Positions 10,986-23,511 of a DNA stretch of 64,000 bases are shown piece by piece; position 1 is the stretch's first letter; each line of letters opens with the position of its first letter. The position numbers and the translations under genes were made by a program. This DNA comes from Hedera helix (lineage: Eukaryota; Streptophyta; Magnoliopsida; Apiales; Araliaceae). The notes beneath the pieces are model-generated. The model was given only the letters and a program-made list of their open reading frames with translations. It made no database searches and was not told the DNA's origin. Location of the stretch: assembly GCA_947179155.2 (NCBI GenBank), contig OX359264.1, forward strand, positions 62,502,202 through 62,566,201, given 5' to 3'.

Positions 10986-13040
10986 ATGGAGCATCAAGGT
11001 GATCGGGCGGAGAAGACTGGTTCTTCAACACCTTTTATGACGAGGGGTTCGGTTAGGGATAAATTGGGTCCATCTGCTCACAAAGGAGGTTCGACAGTGC
11101 CACACTCCAACTCGGTTCGACGACAGTTGTTCCCCTCTATTTCTCCAAGCTTGGTCCATGATAGGGAAATGAACCGTCAATCTTCTGTCCGAGAGCGTGA
11201 GGCCGATGAGAGGGAGTCTTACGATCAGGGGGACTCTATTAAGAGACAGAGAATCTAGACGGTAGAAGGGGCAATGCGGTCTCTCCGACATCAGCAGGAA
11301 GAGTGGGCTGTTCTATTGGAAGAGTTGAAGGAGGATGAGAAGCCTCAGGACACAGTTCAAGGGTCTGGGATACGGACGCCTCAGAGTAGGGAAGGTCGGG
11401 GAAGGGTGAATGACCCACCCTCATCACCATTGGTAGATAGAGTCGGGGGTAGCTACGGCCCTCCGAAACCATATTCGGAGCGGGCAGATAAGGGCCCAAC
11501 CACTTCTTAGGATAGGAGGTCGACTTACTCAGACCGGTGGACGCACTCCCTATCCCCACGGTGGAGACGTAACCGAAACGACGATCGTGTAGCTCGGAGC
11601 CCGAGAAGGGGGTTAGGGTATCAGCCTGACGATCGTGTAGCTCAGAGCCCGAGAAGGGGGTCAGGTTATCAGCCTGACGATCGTGTAGCTCGGAGTCCGA
11701 GGACAGGTTTAGAAGATACATCTAATTGTCGGGAAATACAAAGTCCTAGAAAAGGCTCAGGGGTTGGAGTTGACTCTCAAAAAGCCAGTGATGATGATTT
11801 ACTTAGAAAAAGAATGGCAGACCTGGAAAGACAGTTAGCTGAAGTTAAGGTGGGAGCTAAGCCCGTAGACACCAAGTCTCCATTCTCAACTACGATTAAC
11901 ATGGAAAAGGCTGACCCGAAGATGAAGTTGCCGCCATTGGAATCTTTTAATGGTACAGGTGATCCCTACGACCATACGAATTCCTATGAAATTATAATGG
12001 GGTATTACAACCACTCTGATGCGGGGATGTGCAAGATCTTCCTAACAACTTAAAAAAAGGTAGCGAAGCAGTGGATCGTATCTTTGCCATCAGGAAGTGT
12101 TAATTCATGGAAAGAGTTATGCGACAAGTTTCATGACCGGTTCGGGAGCAACAAAAAGAGGGGAAAATTAACAGCATCGCTGATGCAAATTAAGCAAAGG
12201 GGAGATGAAACCCTAAACCAATATGTACAGCGGTTCAGGGAGGCTGCAGGGGCAGTGGTTAACCTAGATATGACCCAGGCGTTGGGATTCTTTACTACGG
12301 GGTTGGACATTGGCAAATCAAAGAAGTTGATGAAGGACATCATGTTCAAACCGCCGAAGGATCTGATTGATGCTTATGAGCGAGCAGAGAATTTTATTGC
12401 GATTGAAGAAGCAATGGCTACTTTGACAAAGAATCAGAAGGGGACTGACAAGTACAAATCAAGGGAATGGAAATCTGATGTGATGAATAGGCTTGGCCTG
12501 AAGGGAAGCAATCAGGCAAACCGACCACCCACCCAGCCCAAATTTGAACAGAAGACATACACTCCTCTGAATGCCGATCGGGTGCAGATATTGAATGAAA
12601 TCAGAGGTACACAACTTTTTGAACCACCCCGAACGAGGAAGGGTTATCGGGGATTCTCGAATCAATTTTGTGAGTATTATCAGTCGATAGGACATGATGC
12701 GGAAAGATGTCACGACTTGAAGGAGCTGATTGAAAAGAATGTGCAGAGTGGGCGATTATTGCACTTTGTCGCTGGGCGCACAGTCCCTCAAAGAGGACGA
12801 CCACAAAGGGACGATCAGAATGAGGCTGGTACAAATCAGCCGAGGCCAGTTATTGATGTCATCAGTGGAGGGGTACCTAGAAACCAGGCGGGAAAGCTCC
12901 GAAGATCCACTTCGGAGATTGTAATGGCTTTGGCAGAACAGTCGGCCAAACCAGGCGGCTTTATCTGGGTACGGTCATCTCGTTTTCTGATGAGGATTAC
13001 CCAGCTGATCCTGTGGAACCACATGAAGGGGCCTTGGTAA
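10986..13040 (+). pseudogene. gag: gag of the Tat/Retand-like element, with three in-frame stops
   Basis: One reading frame runs from the ATG at 10986 to 13040, broken by stops ending at 11258, 11510 and 12053. The gag protein packages element RNA in cytoplasmic particles. The N-terminal third is charged and repetitive: the 11580-11700 segment contains a ~55-bp unit encoding arginine-rich repeats. The retrotransposon gag core lies near 12080-12420, with WKELCDKFHDRFG and TLNQYVQRFREAAG. A cysteine/histidine knuckle-like segment, CEYYQSIGHDAERC, sits near 12670-12710. Its end overlaps the start of pol by 28 bp in another frame, as expected for frameshifted expression. The stops make it non-functional. 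Confidence 0.85.
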
Positions 13041-16000
13041 TAACTGCCCAAGTAGGACCTGTGGATATGAAAAGGATAATGGTCGATAACGGATCTTCTG
13101 TTGATGTGTTATACAATCATGCTTATCAACGCATGGATTTGGAAGGGATCAGGCTAGAAGTGGGACAAGAATCACCCTTATACGGGTTCGGGAATGAAGC
13201 CGTGCCTGTAATCAGGAAAGTGGAGTTACCAATGGTGTTCGAAAACGCTCCTAAACAAATGAAGATCAACGTCAAGTTCTTTGTAGTACAGGTGGACTCA
13301 ACTTATAATGCTATCCTTGGAAGAACAACACTATCAGCACTTCAGGCAGTCACCTCGATTGCCCATTTTAAGATGAAGTTTCTTACCTCCCACGGAGTCG
13401 GAGAAGTAAAAGGTGATCTTGACATTGCGAGGAGGTGTTATCGGCACACTCTCACGGCACCACTGGTCGGGGTCAGCAAGATGAAGCAGACTTTGACGGT
13501 GGATGTTGAGCCTTTTACCGAGGGAGTTACTGACCCGTTGGCTTCCTCTGCTGAAGAAACCGAGGATGTAGAACTCATTCCGGAAAATACTGAGAAGTTG
13601 GTCAAGATAGGAGCCGGGTTAAAAGATACTTTGAAGAAGGGATTAACAGAGTTACTTAGAACTTATGTTGGTATCTTGGCCTGGACGCCTCGAGATATGC
13701 CGGGGATGGCGAAAGATGTGGCCATCCATAGGCTATCCGTTGATCCCGAGAAAAAGCCTGTCTTCCAGAAGAGATGGATCTTTGCTCCCGAACGACAGAA
13801 GATCATTGATAAAGAATTAGGAAAGCTATTGGACGCTGGTATTATCGAAGAGATTGAGTACCCGGAGTGGCTTGCTAATGTCGTATTGGTCCGCAAACAA
13901 AATGGAAAGTGGAGAGTCTGCATCGACTACACGGACCTGAATAAAGCTTGCCCGAAAGATTTCTATCCTTTGCCATACATCGACCAATTGATTAATGCAA
14001 CTTCAGGGAATGCCATACTAAGCTTTTTGGACGCGTTTTCGGGATACAATCAGATTTTGATGGAGAGAGAAGATATCCCGAAGACCTCATTTATCACTCA
14101 TCGGGCCATTTACGCCTACAACCGAATGACGTTCGAACTCATTAATGCTGTAGTGACTTATCAGAGAATGATGAATAAAATGTTCTGAAAGCAGATCGAC
14201 CGAAACATGGAGGTGTATGTTGATGACATGATTGTTAAAAGTATGAGGCTGCATGACCATTTGGATGATTTAGAAGAATGCTTTCAGACAGTTCGCTACT
14301 ACCATATGCGGCTCAATCCTACCAAATGTATTTTTGGGCTTGGAGCGGGCAAATTTTTGGGATACCTGGTTAGTAAGAAGGGAATAGAGGCCAATCCAGA
14401 GAAGATCAAGGCGGTCATTGATATGAAATCGCCGAATACCTTTAAAGATGTATAAAGACTAACAGGTCGGATAGCGGCTTTTCGAAGGTTCATGTCTCGA
14501 TCGGCAGAAAGGTGCTTGTCGTTCTTCGATACGTTGAAAGGGCCCAAAAATGAGAAGTCCTTTCATTGGACTTCAGAGTACGAAGATGCGTTCCAAGGTA
14601 TTAAAAAATATCTGTCATCAGCTCCGTTGTTGCAAAAATTCTTACCAAGGAGTTACTTTATTTGTACTTAGCCGTGAGCTCCCTGGCGGTCGGAGCAGTG
14701 TTGGTTCGGGAGGAAGGGGGTAGACAGAATCCGGTTTACTACGTAAGTCATGCTTTGAGGGATGCTGAAACAAGGTACCCCAACCTGGAGAAGTGTGTAT
14801 ATTCTCTGGTGATTGCCAGCAGAAAGCTACGTCACTACTTTTAGAGCCGGGTGGTGGTTGTCTATACCGACCAACCGTTGAAGAAAATTCTGCACAAGCC
14901 TGATTCGTCGGGGAGGATGGTAGCATGGGCTGTGGAATTGAGTCAGTTTACATTGGATTATCGTCCTGGAACAGCAATAAAAGGCCAAGCCTTGGCTGAC
15001 TTTATGGTGGAATGCATGTTTTCGGATGAAGACCCAGTTAACTGTTTGGGGTCGGAAGTTACACTGATCGCTGGGGGGCAGCCAGCCTCATCTTTCTCTT
15101 GGGCTTTATGCGTGGACGGATCATCTACGGCGGATTCAAGTGGGGCCGGTGTAATTTTAACTAGTCCTGAAGGTTTCAAGGTTCAACAGGCTATCCGGTT
15201 CAGCTTTAAAGCAACCAACAATGAGGCAGAATATGAAGCTATCTTGGCAGGCCTGAGTTTGGCTCGTGGTTTAGAAGTGAAAAACTTAATAATTCTTAGT
15301 GATTCACAGCTGGTGATCAAACAGATTCAAGGCGAATACGAAGCTTGCGGAGATCAAATGACGAAGTACCTGTCCGAGGTGAAGAACATTCTGCACTGTT
15401 TTGATTCATACTCGTTACAGAACATCGATCGAAATGACAATACTGTGGCTGATGCTTTATCAAAGCTTGCCACTACTCCGAGCGAGTCTTTGTTGGGGTC
15501 AATATATGTAGAAGAGTTGATTGAACCCAGTATTGTGAGAAAGGAAGTCAAGTGTATTGAAAGGTCCAACTGTTGGTTAACACTGTACTTGGATTATTTG
15601 GCTGATGGAAAGTTACCAACCGATAAGATCTTGGCCAAGAAGGTAAGGTACAGAAGTGCCTATTGCTGCTTGATTGATGGAGATCTGTTCCGACGAGCTT
15701 ATTCGAGTCCTATAGCAAAGTGTCTTATTCCCTCGGAGGCCTCTTACGCCCTTCCGGAGGTCCACGAGGGTATTTGTGGGGACCATTTGGGAGCAAAGTC
15801 TTTAGCATATAAGTTAATTCGGCAATGATATTATTGGCCGACGATGTTTCGGGAGGCTAAGGAGTTTGTGCAGAAATGTCTGAAATGCCAATTGAATAGT
15901 TCTGTTGCACATCGGCCACCCAAAGAATTGTCCTCGGTACTATCTCCAATACCCTTCGCCGTTTGGGGGGTTGATTTGGTGGGACTAATGCTAAAAGCTA

Positions 16001-16807
16001 GGGGTCAGTTTGCTTATATGATTGTTGCAATCGATTATATGACCAAGTGGGTTGAAGCGAAACCTCTTCGACGTTATCACTGAGCAAGATTGTATTCATT
16101 TTCTGAAAGAGAACGTTGTCTTCAGGTTCGGGATTCCGATTGTCCTAGTATCTGATAATGGTTTGCAGTTCGTTGGTGCTGAGTTTGAAAAATTTCTTGA
16201 AGACCCAGGGATACAACATCGGAGGGCTTCAGTTGCGCATCCTCAGGCTAATGGACAAGTTGAAGTGACTAATAGAACTTTACTGAACGGAATCAAGAGA
16301 AGGCTCGATACTGCTAAGGGGAGATGACCCGAAGAACTTCCCAGTGTTTTGTGGGCTTATCGAACAACTCCTAGGACGACGACGTGTGACTCTCCTTTTC
16401 GACTTGCATATGGAACTGAGGCCTTGATTCCGGTAGAGGTCGGTTATCCGTCTTTTCGGGTGATTAATTTCAATGAATTATATAATGATCAGGGACTTCG
16501 ACTTAATCTGGATCTGTTGGATGAGACTCGGGATACTGCAATACTGAAGTTGGTATCTTATCAACAAAAAACAGCAAGACATTATAATCGGAGGGTTAAA
16601 CTTAGGCGTTTTGAGGTCGGAGATTTGGTCCTTCGGGAGGCTGAAACATCTACACCATTGAACACGGGCAAGTTGATGCCAAATTGGGAAGGACCGTATG
16701 AAGTAGTCGAAGTTGTGAAATATGGGACATATCGTCTTCGGGATATTTCTGGGTCCGATTTGAAGAACTTTTGGCATGCAACTAGATTAAGGAAGTATTT
16801 CCAGTAG
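13013..16807 (+). pseudogene. pol: pol of the Tat/Retand-like element (PR-RT-RH-aRH-IN), decayed
   Basis: Domains in order: aspartic protease with MVDNGSSVDVLY (about 13080-13115), a D-N-G form seen in this clade; reverse transcriptase with LSFLDAFSGYNQI (about 14020-14060) and catalytic VYVDDMIVKS (about 14210-14240); a first RNase H (about 14650-14990); a second RNase H with CVDGSS, NNEAEYEAILAG and LSDSQLVIKQI (about 15110-15470), the extra copy typical of Tat elements; integrase with a CLKC zinc-finger half (about 15880), WGVDLVG, VSDNGLQFVG and a glutamate in QANGQVEVTNRT (about 16245-16275). Stops occur at 14186-14188, 14453-14455, 14842-14844, 15826-15828, 16081-16083 and 16325-16327. 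Frame changes are near 14640 and 16065. These breaks prevent a full polyprotein. Confidence 0.92.
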
Positions 16808-16953
16808 TTAGTTGGGATGTTTTATTTTATTTATACTTGTTGGATTTCGTGGAAATTTTAGTACTTAGTGTATGTTCGCACAAGAAATTTATAAAGTTCT
16901 GAATTTCATTCATAATAGTTGCGATTTACATTTGGAAAAAAAAAAAATGGTGG

Positions 16954-19264
16954 TTAAGCGTTGTCCTCGGGAGCATCAGAATCGGAGTCGGAGAAAACTG
17001 CAGGATCCACACCAGCTTTTGTTGCCTTCGCTATGGCTGCTTGGAATCCTTTGCTGAATTATTTTATTATCTCCTCTAGCAGTTCGGGAGAAGCTCTATA
17101 CTCCTCGAGGATTTGATAGCATAGTTCGGGGGTCCTAAGGCGAACCTATTCCCTCAGGATTTCGTTGGCATTTTGTTGGCGTTGGATGTCTGAATACAAT
17201 TGGGCGTTCTGTTCTTTCAGGTGGGCAAGTTCCTCAGTTTGTTGCTGAGCACTCTTCAACGTTTCAGAGTTCTCAATCCAAAGTCGGGAGATCTCTTCGG
17301 TCCTTTGGTTGCTTATGTCAACTATGTCCTCGAATTGTTGTTGGAGATTTTCGTTGGAGGTTTTGAGGCTCAGGTTATCCTGGGTTAGCTGCTTATTCTT
17401 CTTCTTTAGGGCCTTGTATTTGGACTTCATCCTCTTCGCCTTTGAATCACTGTTTCCCGGTTTTGATTCTCGACCAAGAAGACGACTAAAGGTAGCCAAG
17501 GCATGACTTTTTTTTTTTTAGAGTAGTAATCAGAACCATGAAAAATTTTAAAGTAATTTGAAAAGAAAGTAAATCTTACTCGGCCTTGATGAATTGCGGT
17601 GGCAAAGATGAGCTCACGATCGGTGTAGTCGTGGAAGATTTCGTTATTGGCTCGGAAGTTGAAACTGTTGTAAGCCGAGAAGGGGAATTGATTGTTGGCC
17701 TCATTTGGGAAGAAGGTAGGGAGAGCTTGGGATGAACTGGTGGTGGTACTCGGTTGTCGGGAGGGATGTTCAGTCGGGAAGGGATCAATTTTCGATAAGG
17801 GATCTTCTAGAGGTTCTGATTGGTCATCAATCGGTCATTTACCGGCCGACTTACTGGTTTGACCTGGTGTTTGTTGTGGTAGTTGGTCCGGTGTTTTTTC
17901 TTTATTCGGTTCGGGGGTTGTTTGTTGGGTTAGTTCGGGAGTTGGTGTTTTGGGTTGATCGGGCGTTTGGTGAGCCTTCTTCTGGGTGGATATAGGTGGG
18001 TCTGTTAGGAATGAGGGTTTTGGTTTTTTGGCCTTCATGTGTTTTCTGAGTTCCGATTCGGACATCTCAAAAACACTCCTCTTTTTGGATTTTTGTGGGC
18101 ATTTTTCTTTTGGGGCCTCCGAGAAAGGATCGGCCGTGGCTGTTGAACAGCCTATCCCCATTTGGGTGTCTAGAGGGTTAAATGAAGATGAGGGGTTAAT
18201 ATTCGTGGCCTGGGAGATAGATTTTGTGAGGTGCAGGGCTTGTTTGTCTCCTTGGGCCGGTGGGTTTTCCCTCGAAATTGCCGAAGAAGGAGAAATTCTT
18301 GGTCTTTGGATCAAGGGTTCGGCTGGAGGGTCAGATTCTTCCGAGGAGGTTGGAGAGGATATGAAGATGGGTCCCTCTTGGGATTGTCCTTGGGAGATCG
18401 GAGGCTGACCCACGATGTTCTCATCCGAGCTACGGAAGAGCACTACTACACAGAAAATGGATAAAGATTAAGACAAGTGAATTGAAATGAAATTAACATC
18501 TTCGGATGATTTAAGTACTTACTTCCGTGGTCGAAGAGCCAGTCGGGATTATTTAGGGGGTTGGTTGGCCAGAGGGTGGTCGGCATTGTGGACAGGAGCT
18601 TCTCGAGGTTGGCCTCTCGGACGTCCTCGATGTGGTCGAAGCCTAGAGACGATTTGCTCGGCTCCCCCCACGGTTGCAGTAATACGGTATCGGTTCCTCG
18701 GAGGAAGAACCAGGACGAATGCCATCCTTTGTTACTGGATGGAGTTGTCATCCAAACCTTTCTATTGGCATATTGGGTCAAAACCTTGAAACCCTTTTCC
18801 TTCGAATTGATAAGCTTGAAGTAGCTTAGAAATAAATCTAAGGAATCTAAGGCTGGTACTATATTCTGTTCTTTGCAGTGGGCAATAAAACAGATTAGGT
18901 GGATGTAAGAGTTTGGGACTAATTGGGAGAACCCGATTCCCATAAACCCTAAAAATTCGATAATGAAGGGGTGAAGGGGGAATCGGACGCCATGTTTAAG
19001 GGTCCAAGTAGGGACCCCTATCCATCCTCCCTCGAACTGCCAGTACATTTTTTCATGGGATTTGGGGACTCGGAGTTCATATTGAAGGGGAATCTGGTAG
19101 TCTAAATGGATTGAGTCAAGTTGGGTCGGGGTTATGGAGGAGGGGGTATTTGCTGCCGGAGCATCCTTATAATTTTTACGAATAGTGTTTTCTCTCTCTC
19201 TATCGAATGAAGATGACTGATTGTTTGGGGCTTGGGATGAAGAAGCATGACCTTGGGATGCCAT
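16954..19264 (-). pseudogene. Spliced antisense ORF (aORF) with plant transposon-associated N-terminal domain and coiled coil
   Basis: The ORF opposes gag-pol, between integrase and the 3' LTR. The ATG is at 19262-19264. Exon 1 is 18523-19264 and contains WQFEGGWIGVPTWTLKHGVR and FPLHPFIIEFLGFMGIGFSQ, the kind of domain annotated as 'putative gypsy type transposon/plant transposon protein'. A GTAAGT donor follows at 18522. Exon 2 is about 17855-18445 and is proline/serine-rich; its donor GTAAGT is at 17854. Exon 3 is about 17580-17815, in phase with exon 2, with donor GTAAGA. A lysine-rich coiled coil follows (17146-17506), then a conserved-looking acidic tail to a stop at 16954-16956. Two in-frame stops (after the coiled coil and before FSKGFQAAIAKATKAG) and a poor acceptor for the last exon mark decay. 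Function is unknown; antisense ORFs at this place are known in Retand-type elements. Confidence 0.75.
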
Positions 19265-19550
19265 GGGTTCTGGAGAGATAGTAGTTATGGGAATTTTTTG
19301 TTTTTGAAGATAAAGAAGACAGAAAAGTCAAAAATTGCAGAAAGGGAGTTGTGTGTCAAAAAGAGCATTTCTAGGGTTTTTATTGATGGGGAAGAGGCGC
19401 GCGAAGTTCAACAGGCGGCTATTTTTGGAGAACGTAATAGGGTAATGATAGTTGTGTGTCAGACGAAAAGGTTAAGGATTGTTTTGGTGCAGCCAGTAAC
19501 GAGGAAAATGAGGGTGTTTGAATTACTCTCTTATTTAAAGCCTTTAAAGT

Positions 19551-19564
19551 AGGAGAGTGGGGGG
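19551..19564 (+). other. Polypurine tract of the Tat/Retand-like element
   Basis: AGGAGAGTGGGGGG lies just before CAA and the 3' LTR start at 19568, the position needed to prime plus-strand DNA synthesis. Confidence 0.85.
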
Positions 19565-19567
19565 CAA

Positions 19568-20063
19568 TGTTGGGATCAGAATATTTGGACTGAGGTGTGG
19601 GCTGGTCTGTGTTGTTTTGTTGGGCTGGGCTTTCCTTTTAACACTTGGGCTCTTTTATGGGCCGGGTAAGGGAGCCTCATGGGAGTTGGGCTTTTTAGCT
19701 GTTGGCCCATACATGGTTAGGGGCTCTTGGTCCTACATACTTTCCTATATTTGTACGCTCATATAAATAGAGACTTGCATGAGAGTGGAGAAAGATATTA
19801 TTATTATTGCTAGACCGACTTTACTGTTTAAAAAGATAGAACCATCATTTTCCAGCAAAGGGGCTCTATATTGTTCTTGAGAAAGATTCATACACGATTA
19901 TCATACTAGTGGAATTATCCTTTTCCCCGTGGTTTTTTCCCTATTGGGTTTCCACGTAAATTCCTGTGTTCTCGTAATATTTTCTCCTGTTTTATTGGTG
20001 TTTGCTGTTTAATTTTTCTTGTTGTTTTGTGATTTCAACGAGTGATAAAATTTGGCGTTAACA
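19568..20063 (+). repeat. 3' LTR of the Tat/Retand-like element
   Basis: 496 bp, colinear with 10418-10913 and with the same ends. TATAAATA lies at 19762-19769. The TSD TTATA follows. Confidence 0.97.
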
Positions 20064-21059
20064 TTATATATCACAATTTATTACACCACGTATATAATAA
20101 CTTGTTATTTTTAGTATCTAATGAGTTATTCATCACCGTTAATCAATTTATTGTTGAAAATTAAATATGGTATTTATATAATATATAATTGAGTTTTATT
20201 GTTAAATAAAATATTATATTATATTATATTATATTAGTTACAGACTACTTGTACGAAAGAGATCTCAAAATATTTTAAATTTAAAGTAAAAAAAAATTCA
20301 TGTTTAATGCATAATTATTAGTGCAAAATTTTCTTTATTTCAAAATAAGAAATTTGAATATAGATAGCTCAAAAAATATTAAAAGATCTAAACATAAAAG
20401 AATATGTACAAACAAATAACTTAAGGAATAAAAATTTAAAAAAATAAATAAATAATTTATCATTAAAATTAAATAGTTAATAATAATATTTGAGGCATTT
20501 CTGCTAATTTATTGTACTCCACGTGATGAGATTGGTGAATACATTTGGCACTTTATTGTATTTCAATACATTTTAAAGTATTATGAGATTGTAATTTTTA
20601 TTTTCAGTCATGTGAATAGTGTTTAATATGATAATTATAAATTTTATGGCTTTCAATCATGTGAATGTCTATAAAATGTCAAATTTAATTGTTTGTTTAC
20701 GTACTACATGCATTTTGAAACGGATAATTTATGTAGTATGGGTTGGTTAATAGGTTTTGTGGTAGCATGAATTGGTCAAACATGGAGCCAATTTTTCTAA
20801 GATTGCCGTTAGTGGCATGACACAAAGTTTCTGCAATTGTCACTCCTCTTTCTAATGACGTGGGGCTTCTTTTTCTTCATTTGCCACCAAGGATCAGCGA
20901 CATTGACCCAAATTTATTAGTTCCCTGTATTCTAGCCGCTAGTGTTACTAGTAGCAAAACAAACAAGGATATTTTAGACCACTCCGTGTATTTGATACTT
21001 TATTCTATCTCCTACTTAATATGCAGAATGGAAAGTATAATAGAACTAATAATCCAGTT
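20064..21059. other. AT-rich intergenic DNA, no gene seen
   Basis: This is the continuation of the DNA into which the Tat element inserted. It holds an ATATT-type pentanucleotide microsatellite (about 20207-20235). The ORF at 20860-21066 has no recognisable motif and starts in the middle of AT-rich DNA, so I do not call it a gene. Confidence 0.5.
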
Positions 21060-21990
21060 ATATTAAATTTTTACATTTATTTCAATAATATTGAGGAAAA
21101 AATATAAATTAATATCATTTAGTTATTAATTGAATAATTTACATTATTTTCAATAGAATAAGGATATAGTAATATTATTTAGTTATTAACTGATTTTTTT
21201 CATTTTTTACAATAAGATTGTGGGAATAAGTATAAATTAATACTATGTAGTTATTAATTGAATAATTTACATTATTTTTAATGGAATAAGGAAAAAATAG
21301 TTTTATCTAGTTATTGATAGAATATTTTTATTTTTTTCAATAATATTAAGGGAATAAGTATAAATTAATATTACTTAGTTATTAATTGAATAATTTACAT
21401 TATTTTCAATGGAAAAAGAAAAAAAATAGTTATATATAGTTATTAATTGAATATTTTATTTTTTTCAATAATATTGAGGGAATAAGTATAAATTAATAAT
21501 ATTTAGTTATTAATTGAATACTTTTCATTACTTTCAATGGAATAAGGATAAAATAGTATTATATAGTTATTAATTGATAATTTTTTTCCCGATAATAGTG
21601 ACGGAATTAGTATAAGCTAATATTATTTAGTTATTAATTGAATATTTTCATTTTATCCAATAATTTTTAAACCTTTTTACAAGAAAATCAAAAAGGACAT
21701 GATGCATAATATACATAATTGAAAGTATAATACAACTAATAATCCAATTATATTGTACTGATTTAGTTTAATATTATGTTGTTATTAATTTAATTTTTAT
21801 TTTATTTTTTTCAATGGAATAAGGATAAAATAATATTGTCTTGTTATTAATTGATTTTTTTTTTTAATTTTTCAATGGAATATGGTTAAATAATGTTATG
21901 TTTTTTATTAATTGATTTTATTATTATTTTTTTAATAATAGTGAAAAAATATCTATATATTAATATTAAAAAATTATTTCTATATAACTG
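21060..21990. repeat. Satellite-like tandem array, ~62-bp unit in ~128-bp dimers
   Basis: The landmark ATAAATTAAT recurs at 21103, 21232, 21360 and 21488, with a variant at 21612, giving spacings of 129, 128, 128 and 124 bp. Within each period TTAGTTATTAATTGA occurs twice about 62 bp apart, with TTTTCAATGGAATAAGGA in one half and TTTCAATAATATTGAGGGAA in the other. Degenerate units continue to about 21990. Confidence 0.8.
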
Positions 21991-22949
21991 AGAGAATAAC
22001 TTTAAATTACACTTAAATAACACACTTACATACAAGAAAATTATAGATATTAGTACAATTACTAAACCTACAGTAATGTCTTCATTTACAAAGCAATTTG
22101 GGTGTCCATCAACTTGGACATCACCGCATATGGAATCAGTTGTATCTTGTACACTATTATCCACCAAACATTAAAAGCGTGTACATTTGTCAATCATTGT
22201 GACAAAACCAGCGATCTATGTCACTATGTATACAGCATCAAACTTTACTTGCTTTATTTCTCTTATATTCATACAATGTTTAGGTGCTCCGGGATAGTAT
22301 TTCTTGGTAACGGTAGGGTCTTCCTTAAATTTTAGTAACTTATGAGTACAAGCTTCATCAAACACTTTTCAAACAAACATATATAGTTTTATTAAAATAT
22401 TCGAAAATACTACTAATACATTACAAAGATACATAATTTTTAAAAGTTTAAAATTCACCCAAATCCATTATCTATAAACAACGTAACATCTTTTCATTTC
22501 TTAAAAGAGAAGTCGGGGTTCAAAAATGGTACACCGTCCAACTTGATGAGACATAGAAGCTGAGAAAATTAAGCCAAAAATATTGTTAAGTTACAAATAA
22601 TACTCATAATAAAACATCAATACTGAAATACATGCCCATAAAAATTGTTAAACTCATGTATAAGTATTACATTAAGTCATGGTAGCACTTTCTTATTTTT
22701 AAGGTTCAGTGAGTCTTAAGACTCTATAATGATTGCGCTAATAATGATCGGTTTATTTAGCAAAATAAAATAAAATAATAATGATCGGTTTCGAATTTAC
22801 AAATTTCACATTTTCAATGAGACTTAGTATCCACAATTTTCTCAAGAGCACTCTTAAATCTTGATTATTTTTTTCAACCCCTTATTTGAGAAGTAATCAG
22901 TGGCAAAAACTCCCCCGCTCCGGCTTCAACCTCTTTCTCTTCATTATCA

Positions 22950-23480
22950 TTGTCCAATCCCATCTCCTAAGGTGTGTCTCTAACCGCGTAGTCAATTTCA
23001 TCATCTGATACATCACTAATATTCTCATATGGGTCATATTGATCAACTTGGACTTTTCCACTTATATTAATTTTTTGGACAATTTTGTAACCTTAAACTG
23101 GACAAACACCTTTAATAACTAACTCATAAAAATCACTCATCAAATGATTATACCGCATTACTTGATTTTGTTCAAAGTCAACACTCATTGGAGAAATGAC
23201 TACTTCATCATTACTCCTGTTAACATTTCTTGTCCACCGAGAAACGATCATATCATTAGGTATTTTTGAAATACTTTTGAACACGAAATATCTCAGAAGT
23301 GCTTTGACCAGAATATGAAAACATTTGGCAAGTATATATTATCAGCCCTACCTGACGATTACTGACAACCTCATGTTATCTCATACTATCTTTAATTACA
23401 TTTGCCCTGTTCATTGCCACCTTTGTATCAATAACGCACAACTTACTTTGTGAATGTTATACTTCATAGAATCCATAAGT
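22950..23480 (-). pseudogene. FAR1/FHY3-like gene fragment, C-terminal part
   Basis: On the minus strand, CQMFSYSG (about 23330) resembles the SWIM-type zinc-finger region of FAR1-related proteins. KIPNDMIVSRWTRNVNRSN (about 23210-23270) matches the conserved segment that follows that finger in the family. The two lie in different frames, so at least one frameshift is present. Downstream, an acidic stretch ending in DPYENISDVSDDEIDYAV continues to about 22970. FAR1-related proteins are transcription factors descended from MULE transposases. This is a non-functional piece; the matching N-terminal and central parts lie at 51930-53560. Confidence 0.6.
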
Positions 23481-23511
23481 TGAACTTGAAAATGTACTAA
23501 CATTATAACGT

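Larger units (their letters stand above)
10418..20063 (+). mobile_element. Full-length Tat/Retand-like Ty3/gypsy retrotransposon
   Basis: The element is 9646 bp, with two 496-bp TG...CA LTRs flanked by a perfect 5-bp TSD, TTATA (10413-10417 and 20064-20068). Order: LTR, PBS region, gag, pol (protease, reverse transcriptase, RNase H, second RNase H, integrase), a spliced antisense ORF, polypurine tract, LTR. The YVDD reverse transcriptase, the second RNase H before integrase and the antisense ORF near the 3' LTR place it in the Tat clade, closest in plan to Retand-type elements. I count about 20 substitutions between the LTRs (about 96% identity). At an assumed 1.3e-8 substitutions per site per year that is about 1.5 million years. 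The coding regions carry stops and frameshifts, so it is not autonomous now. Confidence 0.95.

Noticed and set aside
17986..18464. Plus-strand ORFs of 140 and 77 residues downstream of integrase
   Set aside because: They are shadows of the antisense ORF, whose minus-strand frame has the recognisable domain and splice sites.
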